Shown here: positions 23,426 to 37,005 of the stretch, in pieces
Position numbering within the stretch: position 1 is the stretch's first letter
Layout: each line of letters starts with the position of its first letter
Assembly (NCBI RefSeq): GCF_034190915.1
Contig: NW_026947488.1
Coordinates: 4,350,501-4,414,500 of the forward strand
DNA: 64,000 nucleotides
Direction: 5' to 3'
From: Cavia porcellus
Taxonomy: Eukaryota; Chordata; Mammalia; Rodentia; Caviidae
Position numbers and translations under genes: made by a program
The notes under the pieces: model-generated
Database searches by the model: none
Told to the model about the DNA's origin: nothing
The model's input: only the letters and a program-made list of their open reading frames with translations

Positions 23426-26400
23426 ACTCACCGTCTCTGGGGAACTTTGTGGGATGGGGTTTGCCACCACTTGGGGGAGCCTGCCCTCCATGAAGGGGAG
23501 CACGCTGTTTTGTCACCACAAGGGTAAGGCCACCACTTATCCAGAGTAACAGGCCTGACCAGACCTGGCTCATCCTTCCTCCAGGGCAGTGCACCATCCC
23601 TGCCTCTGAGCCTGCCCTGCATCCACTCCACGGCACCACCTATCCATCAGGTCACACTGCCCAGCACATGTGACCCCAAAGAAATGGCTTTATCTTGTTA
23701 TTGCCTGGGCCATGCTGCCTTGCATTCAATGGAATATGCAGTACCTGGGACCAAGCCCCCAACCACCCCCACCTCCATCCAGGGTGCCTGGCTGTTCTGC
23801 ACCTGCAAGGGTGAGCCTGTGGCCACCCTGTGAGGCCAGTTTACTGCACAGGGCCAGAACCCAGCTCGTTCCTCATTCAAGTCACTGTGGCTGGACTTTT
23901 CCTTCTCCTGGGTGTGCATCAGCTGAGCCTACAAAGGCCCCAGGTGAGCACCCCTTGCATGGTGAAGACAGTTAAGGAAGGAGCCAGTCTGTTTGTCCCA
24001 CCCACGTTTAGGGCAGGGTGCCTAGCCAGGTACCCTTCCTACTCTCTTCCAGCCCAGGGGACGTCACCAAGACCCCAGCTGGCCTGCCAGGCCCATACTT
24101 CAAGGTAACCTTGCTGAATCAATGTCTTGACCACTAACCAGAGAACCATGTCAGCTCTATGTCCACGCCTGCCCTTCATTCAAGGCATCACCAGGCATCC
24201 ATCCAGCTGCACTGCCAAGCCTCACGTACTCTACCCACACTGCCCAAACATCAAGAATCAGTCAAGGCCTTGAAGTCTCAGGCCTCCTCATTTCCAGAGG
24301 TCCTTGCATGACTGGGGTGAAGCCACTCCTACGTCCTGGGCATCAATCTGGTCTGACAACCTGCGAGTGAGGACATATACTTGTAGGGGACTGCGTTAAT
24401 CCTCCCAATAGATGGCTGAGCTCACCCTCCATCCAGCGAACAGCAGAGGGGACCTGCGTCCTCCTGCATCAGTCCTGTGTCCAGAGGACCAAGCCCTGCC
24501 TGAGATTGCACCTGTTCTCCACTCTATGGACCTCACAGGGACCCCGGCACTCCTGGGTTCAGAAGGACAGTGTGGAGGCTGACACTGTGCTAGCCCTGCA
24601 TACCAGTGACTGTGCTGTTCCTGCCCCCTTGTCCACTGTTGAACCAGGCGACCTCTATAGCCCTTGAACTGCCCTACTGAGCCTGACCTGCACCAAAGGG
24701 AATCTAAGGGCTTGAAGCTTTGCCTGCTGGGCTATGGACCCCTTGTTGCTGCAAGCTTGCCTGCTGTGCCCCTGACCTCCAGTCTGGGGAGAAGCATCAT
24801 GCTTCCAAGTGCCCTGAGGAGCCATTGCTACATTCAGGGAAGAGCGCCAATCCAAAAGGACCCTGGTCAAGCTGCCCTGCACACAATGGGCAGCTCATGG
24901 CTAGGGACTGCATGAGCCCTGCCCCAAGAGTACCACAACTGGCTCTCAACCCTGGCCAATCTTCATCCCAGGGAGCGCACCAGGAGTCGATCTGCCCTGC
25001 TGAGCCCATGATCCATCAAAGGCCTCCGAATATGCAGGTGGGCCTGCCCTGCATCCAGGGGACCTGAGATGGTACCTGCTCACCATCTGGGGGTAGGATC
25101 TACCACTGCCCAGGGTGAGATTATCCTCTATGTAGCCTCTCTGTCACCGTGAACGGGACCTTTCCATTTTTTCAGGGTAACAGGCCAGGCCCTGGGCCTG
25201 GCTCATCCTCCAGCCAGGGTAGCATGCCTGCCCACCTCTGCGCCTGCCCTGAATCTACTCCACAGTGCCAGGCATCCATCATGCCCCATAGTCCAACCTG
25301 TGTGACTCCAGGAAACTGCTTGAGTCAGAGACTGCCCAGTCCTTGCTGCCTTGTGTTCACTGGACTGGGCAGGGCCTGGGACCAAGCCCCCAACCACATC
25401 CAGGGAGCATGGCACTTCTACAACTGCAGGGTGAGGCTGTGGTGCAGCCAGGATACTGCACAGAGTCTGGAACCCAGCTCATTCTCCCTTCTAAGGCACC
25501 ATGCATGGGACCTGCCAGCTCATGACTGAACCTGTCCTCTTCCCTGAGGGAGGGTGTCTGATGAGCCTTCGAAGGCCGAGGGTGGCGTCCCTGGGTGGTA
25601 AGCACAGTCAAGGAAGGAGTCAGGCTCTGTGTCCCACTCATGTCCAGGGGAGGGTGCCTAGACCATGATACTGCCCGCTCTCCACCTGCCCAGGAGACCG
25701 CACCAGGACCCCAAATGTCCTGGCAAGCCCACAGGACATCAAGGTGACCTTACTGACTCGATGTCTTGTACACTAACCAGGGGATCATGCCAGGTCTGTG
25801 TCCACTCCTGCCCTTCATCCAGGGGCATTGCCAGGCATCCATCCAGCTGCACTGCAGAGCCTCACTCCACCCCACCCCCACCCTGCCACTGAACACCAGA
25901 TAACTGTTAAAGCCCAAGACCTCTCAGGTTCAGGCCTCTTCACTTTCAGGGGTTGCACACTACCTGGGTCCACGCTACTCCTGCATCCTGGAGGCCACAC
26001 TCATCTGCTACCATGAGAGTAAGGACACAAGACTTACAGGGTACTGTGTGGTGCCTCCCAAGAGATGGCGGAGCTCACCCTTCATCCAGGGAACCATGAG
26101 GGGCCCGGGTCCCAGTCAGTCTTGCGTCCAGGGGGACTGAGCCCTGCCTGCAATCACTTCTGTTCCCCACGTTGGGTACCTCGCAGGGAACCTGAACAGG
26201 CCTGCCAGCACCTCTGCATTCAGAAGGACAGTGGGGGCTGACACTGTGCCTGCCCTGCATATCAGTGACCATGGCATGCCCTTGTCCTTGCCCACTGTCC
26301 ACAAAGGCAACTGCCATAGCCCTCAAACCACCCTGCTGAGCCCGTCTTGCGCAAAGCAGAACCCAAGGGCTTGTAGACTTGCCTACTCTCTGGGGACCAT

Positions 26401-28309
26401 GCAGAGCTGCAAGCGGGCCTGCAGCACCCCCATTCCTGTCAGTGGAGAAGCTCTAGGCTTCCAAGTGCTTTCCCTGGTGAGCCCTTGCAACATCCAGGCA
26501 AGAGTGCTGACCCCAGAGCGCTGGGTTCAAGCTGCTTTGCATACCATGGGAGCCGCACCTCCAGAGAACCACGTGTGGCTTCAGCTCTGCCCAATCTCTG
26601 TCCCAGGGAGAGCGCTGGGAATCACTCCATCCAGCTGAGCCTATGCTGGGTCAAAGAGACCTCACTGGCCTCTGAACACACAGGCAGGCCTGCCCTGCAT
26701 TGAAGGGATCTTGTGGGCATGGCCTGGGATGTTGCCTGTTCTCCATCTGGGGGAACAGGTAGGGTGGGATATGCAACTGCCCAGGGTGGGCACGCTTGCT
26801 GTGCAGGGGCTCACATTGCTCTGTCAAAGCCAGGGGAGCCTGGCATGTATCCAGGGTAACGGACAAGGCCGAGGAACCTGCTCATATTCCATCCAGGGTA
26901 AGAGGCCTGCCCTGCCTCCGCGCCTGCCCTGCATCCACTGCACAGTGCCAGGCATCCATCAGGCCACACTGTTGAGTCCGCATGACTTCCAGGAAATGGC
27001 ATAGCCCTGTAACCACTGGGTGAGGCTGTCTTATATCCCGGGAACTGCTCAGGGCCTAGGACGGACCTCTTAGCCTCCCCCACCTCTCTCTTCGAAGCCT
27101 GGCAGCGCTGTAACCATGAGAGCAAGTCCACAGTGCAACCAGGTTACTGTGCAGGGCCTGGAACTCAGCTCACCCCCCATCTGAGAAACCCCATATGAGA
27201 TCTCCCAGCTGCAGCCAATCCTGCCCTCTTCCCAGGGAGCACAGCCAATGAGCCTGTGAAGGCCTGGGTGAGCCCCACTGCCTGGTGAGGACAGCAAAGC
27301 ACAGAACCTGGCTCTGCATCCCACCCATATCCAGAGGAGGCTGCTGGGCCCGAGACCATGCCCGCTTTCTGCCCAAGGGACCCTGCGTGGCCCCAACCCA
27401 CCTGTTGGGCCCACATGACATTGAGGTAACCTTGAAGACACAATGTCCTGTCCACTAAGCCGGGGACCATGCCAGGTCCAGCCAAATGCCTGTACTTCAT
27501 TCAGCAGTATCACTGGGCACCCATCAGGTCACCCTGTCAAGCTCCCAGCCCCACCTATTAACACCAGGAAGTGGTCAGGGCACGTGACTTCTCTAGGCGT
27601 TGGACGGAGCTGGTCTTGGGTCCTGAATATCTTGCCTGGTCTACCATCCTGTGAGAAAGGCCACTGAATGTTTAGGGGACAGCACCATGCCTTTCAATAC
27701 ATGGCTGAGTTAACCCTCCATCCAAGGAACCAGCTGGTCTTTCCATCAGGGGACCTCACTGGACTGGCAAAAGAGCCCAAGAATTCACCCTCCATCCAAG
27801 GGACTGTGCCAGCCATAAAGCTGCAGGAAAGCCCGCCTTGGGTTCAGGTGACCACTCTGGGCCTTGGATCATGTTCCCTTTGCATTCAGGTAATGCGCTA
27901 CATTGACGAGCTCCCACCAGGTGAGCCTGTCCTGCATCCAGGGGGAGTACACCAATCTTTCACTACAAAGGTGAGCTTGCCCTTGACTAGGGTACCCCGC
28001 AGGGCCTAGAACTCAGCCAGTGCTATATCTAGGGGCCCATCTGGCCATGATGCTGCCTGTCTTCTACCCAGGTGACCCCACCGGGACTGCGCAAGCTCCT
28101 TCCAACATCCCTATGTTCAGAAGGACATGTAAGGGGCTGATGCTGTGATGGCCCCACATCCCAGTGACCATGCAGCGCCCATGCACGCTCTTGACCGAGG
28201 CAATCGCCATGGCCCTCGTACAGCCCTGCTGAGACCCTCCTGCACCAGGTGGACCCTGAGGGCCTGCAGCCTTGTCTATTGTCCAGAGGACTGTGCCAGG
28301 CCAGTGAAT
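23426..28309 (+). repeat. Hierarchical tandem array, block 3
   Basis: Three higher-order units, spaced 1,636 and 1,687 bp by the 'cccttcatcc' landmark (24,172; 25,808; 27,495). These are the shortest and most regular units in the window. The segment 25,195-25,900 closely parallels 15,190-15,900. It ends abruptly at 'caggccagtgaatgtag', where a partial ERVL-MaLR copy begins. Confidence 0.85.
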
Positions 28310-28668
28310 GTAGTCTCGGGCAAAGTCTCTGGACATGAGCAAAATGCTGACAGACTTTCTGCCAAGCCATAACATACATCGACTGGAGTCCAGCAACCAA
28401 TGCAGTCCTTCTTTCCAGCAGAAACTTCCTGAGCCTGGTCTTTACTGGCAGGCTTTCTATCAGTCTTCTGGCCCCCTCTCTGACCAGAATCTCTCCTACA
28501 GAGCGGCCTAAGCTGTTACAGCTCGGTACACTCAGGTGACACCTCTGAACCTTTCTAAACCCTTCCCACAAGCTGTTCACAAAGGCTCTTGAACCACATG
28601 ATCAGGTGCAGTCACAGCACGGATGCCACACTCGGTACCAAATTCTGTCCTGGTTACTTTTTCCTTCT
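28310..28668 (-). mobile_element. ERVL-MaLR-like element, copy 3 (5' internal part only)
   Basis: Matches 14,700-15,055 and 23,060-23,425, including 'ctcgggcaaagtctctgg', 'cttgaaccacatgatcaggt' spacing and the primer region 'ccacactcggtaccaaattc'. The LTR half is missing, and array DNA abuts the internal region directly at 28,310. The right-hand boundary with the array is the same as in copies 1 and 2. Confidence 0.75.
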
Positions 28669-31600
28669 TGCCCACTCACCACCTCTGGAGAACTTTGTGG
28701 GATGGGGTTTGCCACCACTCAGGGAACCCACACTCCATGAAGGGGAGCACCCAGGTTTGTCACCATGAGGGTGAGCCCACCACTTATCCAGGGTAAGAAG
28801 CCTGATCAGACTTGGCTCATCCTCCATCTAGGGCAGTGCCCCTGCCTTGCCTCTGTGCCTGACATGTGTCCACTCCACAGTGCCAGGCATCCATCAGGCC
28901 ACACTGCCCAGCATGTGTGACCCTCAGGAAGTTGCTTTGGCCTGTGACTTCCCAGGATATGCTGCCTTGCATTCTACAGTCTGTTCACGGCCTGGGACCA
29001 AGCCCCTAGAACTCCCACCTCCGTCCAGGGAGCCTGGCAGTCTGCAACTGGGAGTGTGAGCCTGTGGTGTGACCAGGTTGCTGCACAGAGCTAGGAACCC
29101 AGCTCGTTCCTTGTCCAAGTCACCCTGGTATGACCTGCCAACTCATGGCTGAACCTGCCCTCTTCCTGGGGCAGTGCACTGAGAGAGCCACAAAAGGCCC
29201 AGGTGAGCCCCACTGGGAGGTGAGGACAGTCAAGGAAGGAGCCAGGTTCTGTGTCTCGCCCATGTCCAGGGGAAGGTGTGTAGCCCGCCACTGTGCCTGC
29301 TTTCTGCTTGCCCAGGGTACCACAGAACCCTACATGACATCAAGGTGATCTACTGACGGAATGTCCTGTCCACTAACCAGCGGACCAATCCAGGTCTGTG
29401 TCCACTCCTGCCCTTCATCCAGGGGCACTACCTGGCATCCATGCAGCTGCACTTCCAAGCCTCATCCTACCACCGCCCTGCTGCAGAATACCAGGTAGAG
29501 GTCAAGGCCCGTGACCTCTCGGGGTCTCAAGGCCTCCTCACTTTCAGGGGCACAAATGGACCGGAATGAAATCCTGCATCTGGGGCCACGCTGGTCTGCC
29601 ACCTTGTGAGTGAGGATAAAAGATTTACAGGGAACTGCACTGAGCCTCCAAATAGATGGCTGAGCTTGCCCTCCATCCAGGGAACCAAGAAGGACCAGGA
29701 TCCCAGTCAGTCCTGCATCCAGAGGACCAAGCCCTGCCTGAGATCGCACCTGTTCCCCACCCTGGGTACCCCCGGGGACCCCTCACGGACCTGCTGGCAC
29801 TTTTTCATTTAGAAGTGCGGGGCTGACACTGTGCCTGCCCTGCATACCGGTAACCGTGTCGTGCCAACGCCTTTGCCCACTCTTGACCAAGACAAACGTC
29901 ATAGCCCTTGAACCACCCTGCTGAGCCTGTCCTGCACCAAGCCGAACCTATGGGCCTGTAGCCTTGCCTACTGTCCGGCCACTACTTAGGGCCACAAGTG
30001 TGCCTGCTGCACCCCACCACCCACATCAAGGGAGAAATGCTAGGCATCCAAGCGCCCTGGTGAGCCTTTCCGACATCCAGGGAAAAGTGCTGGCCCCAAA
30101 ACTCCCAGTTCAACTGCCTTCCACGCTGTGGACAGCACATGGCCTGGAGCTGTGAGACCTGCATCCAGAGAACCACAGCTGGCTTCTGTCCCTGTTCAAT
30201 CTCCCTCCCAGGGAGTGTGCTGGGAGACAGTCTGCTCCACTGAACCCACGCTTGGTCAAAGGGATCATTCTGCACGCTGGCCTCCGAACAGGGCAGGTGG
30301 GCCTGCCCTGCATCCAGGGGACCTTGTAGGCACAGCCTGGGATGGTGCCTGATTGCCACCTTGGAGAGCACGCAGGATGGGATCTGCCACAGCCCAGGGT
30401 GAGCCCACACTCTGTGCAGGGGAGCATACTCTGTCACCTCAATGGGGAGGTTGGCCTGTGTCCAGGGTAAAGGGCCTGGCCCTGGACTTGGCTTCTCTTC
30501 CATCCAGGGCAGTATGCCTGCCCCGACTCTGCGCCTGCCCTGCATCCACTCCACAGTGCCAGGCATCCATCAGGCCAACTGTGGAGCCCACACAACTTCA
30601 AAGAAATAGTTTAGGCCTGTGACTACCCGTGACTGTGTTACCAAGCCCCAACACACCCGACCCCTGCTGCCTAAATACCAGGAAATGGCCAAGGCCCCAC
30701 TTGTACATCTAGAGGGCTGAGACCTCCTCATGTTCAGGGAACTGCTCAGGGCCTGGGACCAAGCCCTTAACCTCCCCCACCTCCATCTAGTCACCCTGAA
30801 AGTCTGCAACCATGAGGGAAAGTCCTTGCAACAATCAGGTTACAGAGCAAGGCCTGGAACTTAGTTCGCCCGCTATCCAGGGAACCATGCAGAGGATCTG
30901 CCAGCCCGGCCCTCTTCCCGGTGGAGTGATCCAATGAACCTGTGAAGGCTCAGGTGAGGCCTCCTGTGCGGTGCAGACAGCAAAGCTCAGAGACTGGCTC
31001 TGCGTCCCTGCCTAACCCAGACGAGGGTGTCTGTGCCTGCGACCCTGCCTGCTCTCTGACCAGGGAATCGTGCCAAGATCCCAACCAGCCTGCCAAGCCC
31101 ACATGATATGGAGGTGACCTTGCAAACCCAATGTCTTTCCCCCTAAGTAGGAAACCACGCCAGGTCCCAGTCCACAATTGCCATTCATCCAGGGCCATCA
31201 CCAAGCATCCATCAGGCTGAGTTACCAAGCCCCAGCCCACCCCTGCTGGCAAACACCAGTAAATGGCAGAGGTCCCTGACATCTGGAGGGCTGAGGCCTC
31301 CTCACATTCAGTGGACCACACACTTGTCTAGACACCACACTGCAAGCCAGGCCACAATGTCCTGGGGATTGCACCAAGCCTCCCACAATGTGGCTGAGCT
31401 CGCATTCCAACAGGGCAGAGTTGGGGAGGGGCAGGACTCAGCTCGTGCTTCCATTCAGGGGACCTCACCCAATCTGTGAATGAGCCCATGAGTTCATCTT
31501 GCATCCAAGAGACTGCGCCAGACCATCACCCTGCAGGCCAGGGGGCCTTGAGTCCTAAGACCACATGGGCCCTGGAATCATGCCCCTTCTCCGTTGGGAG

Positions 31601-31927
31601 AATAGGCTGGATTGGAGAGCTCTCCCAGGTGAGCCTGACCCACATCCAGGGGGAGCATACTAAGTGTGGGCTCACCAAATGCCAGGACACCCCATGGGGC
31701 CTGGAATCCAGCCATCTGCCATCCTGCCTGCTCTCCAACCAGGGGACAACTGCTGGGACCATCCATTCTCCTGCCAGCACCCCTGTGTTCTGAAGTACAG
31801 TGCAGGGACTGAGGCTTGTAGAGCCCAAGCAGATCTATACCATGGATGTGACTTGGCCCTTGAACCGCCCTGCTGAGCCAGTCCTGAAACAACCAGACCC
31901 TGCGGCCTGCAGACTCGCCCCATCCTT
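28669..31927 (+). repeat. Hierarchical tandem array, block 4
   Basis: About two units with 'cccttcatcc' landmarks at 29,408 and a degraded one at 31,182. Near 31,650 the usual AT-rich block 'caatctttcactacaaag' is lost by a small deletion ('gagcatactaagtgtggg'). The block ends at 'gactcgccc', joined directly to the middle of an inverted ERVL-MaLR copy. Confidence 0.85.
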
Positions 31928-32653
31928 TGGACTTCCTGTTTGTACCTTTTGGAGTGCGGATGTCAGTGCTCTGCTATTGCATGTTGGAAGTGTTTAACTC
32001 TGTTTTCACTTGTACAGGGCCTTGTAGCTAAAGTTTGCCTTCTGTCTCGAAGGAGTCCTGGGACTTAAACTGCAGTGGGGAAGCTCTTGCAGATGGACTG
32101 AATGCCTTTTGCATACAGGGATGTGCATGAGTCTTGTAGCTGAAGGACAAAATGTTGTCTGTTTCTAATGTAATCTAGTGTTGATAGTGCTGGTTCTTAA
32201 GGGTGGTTAAATTGTAAACCTTACCAATAAGCATGCCTTTGTATCTGGGGCTGATTTAAAGAAATATATCTGGTTTCCAAGTTGACAAGTGGTGGATTGT
32301 TATGGTTGAGACACTGTGTCAACTTGCGCAGTTTAGAAATTTAACAAGGAGACTCAGCAGGGAGCCAGGGTACTTACTTTATAGATATCCTCATCCTGTG
32401 CAAAGGAGGGCAAGGAGATTTGTGAGTGCGACTGGACACTGGGGTTGGGGGTGGCCTGCATACAGTATTAACTAGGAGAAGAGGTTTGCTTTCTCCTGTG
32501 CTGGGGCTGCTGCCTTGAAGTGTTGCCCTGGTGCCGTGCAACTCTGCCTTGGAGTCAACTGATTATGGACTGAAACCTCCACAGTGAGCTAATAAAACTT
32601 TCCTTCCTTCATTTTGGGTGTTGGGTATTTTGTCGTAGCAACAAGAAAAAAGT
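31928..32653 (+). mobile_element. ERVL-MaLR-like element, inverted 3' half with LTR
   Basis: Reverse complement of 13,070-13,795. It contains the 3' internal region ('cttcctgtttgtaccttttgg' onward), the purine tract 'aagtggtggat', and a full 356-bp LTR (32,298-32,653) beginning 'tgttatggttgagac' and carrying 'aataaa' at 32,591-32,596. The 5' half is missing. It marks the left edge of the first inverted block. Confidence 0.8.
32298..32653 (+). promoter_or_regulatory. ERVL-MaLR-like LTR in plus orientation
   Basis: Clear LTR ends: 'tgttatgg' at the start and '...ttttgtcgtagcaacaag' near the end. The poly(A) signal 'aataaa' is at 32,591-32,596, about 60 bp from the end. No TATA box is obvious. 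The polypurine tract is immediately upstream. Confidence 0.75.
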
Positions 32654-33912
32654 AGCCCCCAGGCCCTGCCTGCAAGTTCCCCTGGATGTGGGGCAGGTTC
32701 GATGATCAGCTCAGAGGCCACTGGTGTTCGCTGGATGCAGAGCAGGCCTGCCTGTGTGTTGGCAGGCCAGCATGGTCCCCTATACTGAGCATGAACGGAT
32801 AGAGTCCCGTTACAGTTCCCAAGATGGAGAGTTGGTGGGGATGCGAGCCCAGTGTAGTTCTCTTGAGGTGGGGCTGCACAGTCCCAGGCCACCCTCTGTC
32901 ACTTGTATGCCAGGCAGCTTGAACTAGGCATTTCCAGATTGGTGCTCTTTCCTGGATATCAGACAGGCTCACCAAGGCATTAGGGAGCCTGGCACTTTTC
33001 CAGGACAGTGGGGTGTGAGCACGCTTGACAATGGGCCAGGCGTGGTCCCTAGGACATTAGGCAAGGCTGCAGGCCACAGGGTCCCCATGGTGCAGAATGG
33101 GCTCAGCAAGGCGGTTTGAGGGCCATGGAGGTCACTTGGGTCTAGAATGAGCAGGGGCCTGGGCATGGGCCAGTTTCAGTCACTGCAATGTGGGTGGAGC
33201 CTTCACAGCATCAGTCCCTTGCTTCTTCTCAATGTAGGGGTGATGGCAGGAGCGTGCATAGTGCCAGCAAGGTCCTGAGGGTGGAGAGCCGGCATGATGG
33301 CAGGAAGGGTGCAGGATCCTGGACACATGGTGAGTGCATCCTAGTAGTGAAAGATTGGTGCTCTCCCCATGGGTACAGGTTGGGTTCTCCCAGAGGGGGA
33401 GCTCAACAATCCGGAACGTTCTCCAGATGGACAGTGGGCACGATCCCAGCCCCCACGTGGTCCTTGGGACCCAAGGCCGGCTTGCCCACAGGGTTATGGG
33501 TTGGCACAGTCCCTTGGATGTAGGGTGAACTTGTGTGCTCCTGGCCAACCCAGTGAGGTTCCCAGAGGGAAGGGTGGGTCCTGGACCCCGTGAAGGTCCC
33601 TGGATGGAAGTGAGCCTAGCCACATTGTGGGAGGCTCTGCTAGGCTCTGCTATCCAGTGGCCTCACTCCCAGGATGCCCTTAAGATTTGTCAGGTCCCCA
33701 GGACACAGGATGGTCTTGGTCCTGTGCCACACGTGGTTCCTTGGACATGAGGAGGCCTCAGCCCTCAAGAACTCATGGGCCTTGACTGTTTACGGGTGTT
33801 CGTGGGTAGGAGTGGAGACTCAGCAGTGTGGCCTGATGAGTGCCTGGCAATGCCCCTGGATGAAGGGCAGGTGTACCCTCAGACCTGGCATGGTCCCCTG
33901 ATTAGTGGGTAA
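32654..33912 (-). repeat. Hierarchical tandem array, block 5 (inverted)
   Basis: Same repeat as block 1 but reverse-complemented: 'tggatg.agggcaggt' and 'ggtcccctgg' variants appear in place of the plus-strand core. The stretch 32,735-32,830 is the reverse complement of 12,890-12,985 with modest divergence. It ends at 'gattagtgggtaagac' (33,912), where plus-orientation array resumes. The same junction occurs at 50,520. Confidence 0.85.
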
Positions 33913-36900
33913 GACTCGCCTACTTTTGGGGGGACCAAGCCTGGCATGCCTGCCCGTGCTCCCCAACCTGACTGGGGAGAAGCCCCAGGCTTCCAAGTGC
34001 CCTGGTGAGCCCATCAGACATCCAGGAGAGTACTGATCTGGGAGGGCCCAGTTCAAGCTTCCTGACACTTGAGGGACAGCACATGGCCTGGGACTGAGCC
34101 AGAGAATCCTCAGGCCTGCAATCATCTGAACTGGCTGCCTTGCATCAAGGGGACTGCTCAGGGTCAAGGGCCCAGCTCCAAACTCCCCCCACCTCCATCC
34201 AGGGAGCCTGGAGGTAATGCTACCCCATGGGTGAACCTGTGCTGCGAGCTGGTTAATGTGCAAGGCCTGGAACCTGGCTCGTCCTCTGTCCAGGGCACCT
34301 GCAAACTCACAGCCGAACCCACCCTCTTCCTAGTGGACTACAAGTGTGAGCTTGGGAAGGCCCTGGTGAGGGTTCCTGTATGGTGAGGACCGCAAAGCAC
34401 AAAGCCATGTTCTGTGTCCAACCTGTATCCAGGTGAGGATGCAGGTCTCATGACCTTGCCCATGCTCCAACCAGGAGACCACACCTAGACCCCAACAGGC
34501 CTGTGGGACCCAAACAACATCCAGGTGACCTTGCAGACCCAATGTCTTGCCTAATAAACAGAGGACCTCACCAGGTCCCTGTCCACTCCAGGAGCATCGC
34601 CAGGCATCCATCAAGCTGCACTGCTGAGTCCCCACCCCTACCCATACACCAGGTCTCGAGGGCTGAGACCTCCACACGTGCAGGGTACCGTGGGCAGGCC
34701 AGGACTGAGCCAGTCCTGTCTTAGAGACCGCATCAGTCAGGCCACCCTGCCAGCCAGGCCACAGGACTGCAGGGAATCTCAAAAAGCTTCCCAACAGGCT
34801 GAGCTCACTCTCCATCCTAGGGACCACACAGATCCAGGGACCCAGCTCATCCTTAAATCCAGGTACCTCACCAGACCAGCAAATGAGCCACAGTTTTACC
34901 CTACATTCAAGGGACTGTGTCAGCTCTTAAACCTGTAGGCCAGCTGACGCTGGGTCCCAGAGACCATGTGGGGCCTGGGATTGCGCCACTATGGATCCTG
35001 GGGACGAGCCAGGTTGGCAAGCTCCCCAGGGGTGAGTCTGCCCCATATCGAGGGGGAGGGCACTAATCTTTCGGTACAAAGATGGGCTCATATGGTGTCT
35101 AGGGTACCACAGGGGCCTGGAACCAAGCCAACCCTATGTCCAGGGAACCCCACCCTGACTCTGATCCTGCCTGCTCTCTACTCTGGTGACCCCTCCGGGA
35201 CCATGTATGCTCATGCCAGCACTACTGCATTCAGAAGGACAGCACAGTGGATGACGCTGCCCTGGTGCCAAATCACAGTGTCTTCACCGAGCCCACGCCC
35301 ATGCCTATTCTCAACCCAGGCCACTGCCTTGGCCCTTGAACTGCCCAGCTGAGCCCGTCCTGCATCAAGTGGACCCTGGGCCTGCAGCTGTGCTTATTGT
35401 CCAGAGGACCGTGCTGGGCCAGCCAGCATGCATGCCGCCCTCCACCCCCATCATCTGGGGAGAAGCACCAGGCTTCCAAGTGCCCTGGTGAGGCCATCTG
35501 ACATTTAGGGAAGAGTGCCAACCCGGGAGCACCTGGTTCAAGCTGCCTGGCATCCAAGGGACAGTGCTTGGCCCAGGACCAAACAAGCTCCAGAGAACCG
35601 CATCATGCCATTGTCCCCAAGCACTTTCTCTCCCAGGGATCTCATTTGCATTCGTTCCACTCCTGGCAGCCTGAACTCTGTCAAGGGTACCACACTGGCC
35701 TTGGAACACGTGGGCGGGGCTGCTCTGGATGCTGGCAACCCTGCTGGCCTCTGAGCAGACAGGTGAGCTCATTCTCATCTTGGGGGAGTGCACCAATCTT
35801 TCACTGCAAGGGTGGGTTTGCCCCTGACCAGGGTACCCAGCAGGGCCTGGAGCTTGGCCAGAAACCACCCTAACTGTGATGCCACTATGCCCAGGTGATC
35901 CCACCAGGACTACACAGGTTCCTTTATACACCCCTTTGTTCTGAAGCTCAGCGTGGGGGCTGCAGTGCCTCTGCATCCCAGTGACCACACTGCACCTACA
36001 CCCATGCATGCTCTCGATACAGCAATCACCATGGCTGGAACCACCCTGCCAAGCCCATCCTGAACCAAGGGGACCCTGAGGGCCTGTAGCCTCCAGAGAA
36101 TCCAGCAGGGCCAGCATTTCCACCTGCTCTCAGTCCCAGGAACCTTACCAGGACTGGATCTGCCCTGCCAATCCTGTACTCGGTCAAGGGGATCACAGTG
36201 AACTGCCACCCCCTGAGAAAATCTTTGCATCTGCGGAACCCTGCTGGCCTCTGAGTTGATGGATGAGCCCACCCAGCATCCCAGGGATCTTGAGGTCATG
36301 GTCACAGATGGTGCCTGCTCACCATCTGTGGGACCACAAAGGATGGGATCTGCTACTGCTTGGGTGAGCCAGCCCTTGGTGCAGGGGAGCATGCTGTTCT
36401 GTCACCACCAGAGGGAGCTCGTCCCATATCCAGGGTAACAGGCTGAGCCTCAAAACTGGCTCATTCTTCACCAAGCCACACTGCTGAGCCCACATAAACT
36501 CCAGGAAGTGGCCTATACCTGCAACTGCCTCGGACAGGTTGCCTTGCAGCCAGGTGACAGGACATGGACTGGAGATGAGCCCCCAACCTCCTACCACCTC
36601 CTTCCAGAGAGCCTGGAGGCTCTGCAACCACCAGAGCTAGCCCACGCTGCAGTCAGGTTACCACTCACAGGATGTGGCAATTTGTGGCTGAACCTGCCCT
36701 CCTCTCAGAGGAGCATGTCCAGAGAGCCTGCAAAGGCCAGACTGAATCCTTCAGGGTAGTGAGGACAGTGAAGCACAGAGCCAAGCTTTCTCTACCTGTA
36801 TCCAGGGAAGGATGCGGGGTCCCTGACCATGTCTGCTCTCCACCCAGGGGACACTGCTGGGATTCCACCAGCCTCCCAAGCTTATACCATACCAAGGTGA

Positions 36901-37005
36901 CCTTGCCAACCAGTTGTGTTGCTCACTAAGCAGGGGACCATGTTAGGTCCGAGTCCACACCTGCCCTTCATTCAGAGGCATCACCTGGCTTCCATCAAGC
37001 TGACC
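33913..37005 (+). repeat. Hierarchical tandem array, block 6 (left copy of segmental duplication)
   Basis: Plus-orientation units with 'tctttcggtacaaagatggg' at about 35,068 and 'caccaatctttcactgcaag' at about 35,792. It is collinear with 50,521-54,286 over its length, with some internal length differences. It ends within the 'cccttcattcagaggcatc' block, where the class I retroviral fragment begins. Confidence 0.85.

Noticed and set aside
33180..33623. 147-residue minus-strand frame in the inverted array block
   Set aside because: It equals the plus-strand array frame seen elsewhere, simply inverted; it is not conserved in the duplicate at 49,790-50,230.
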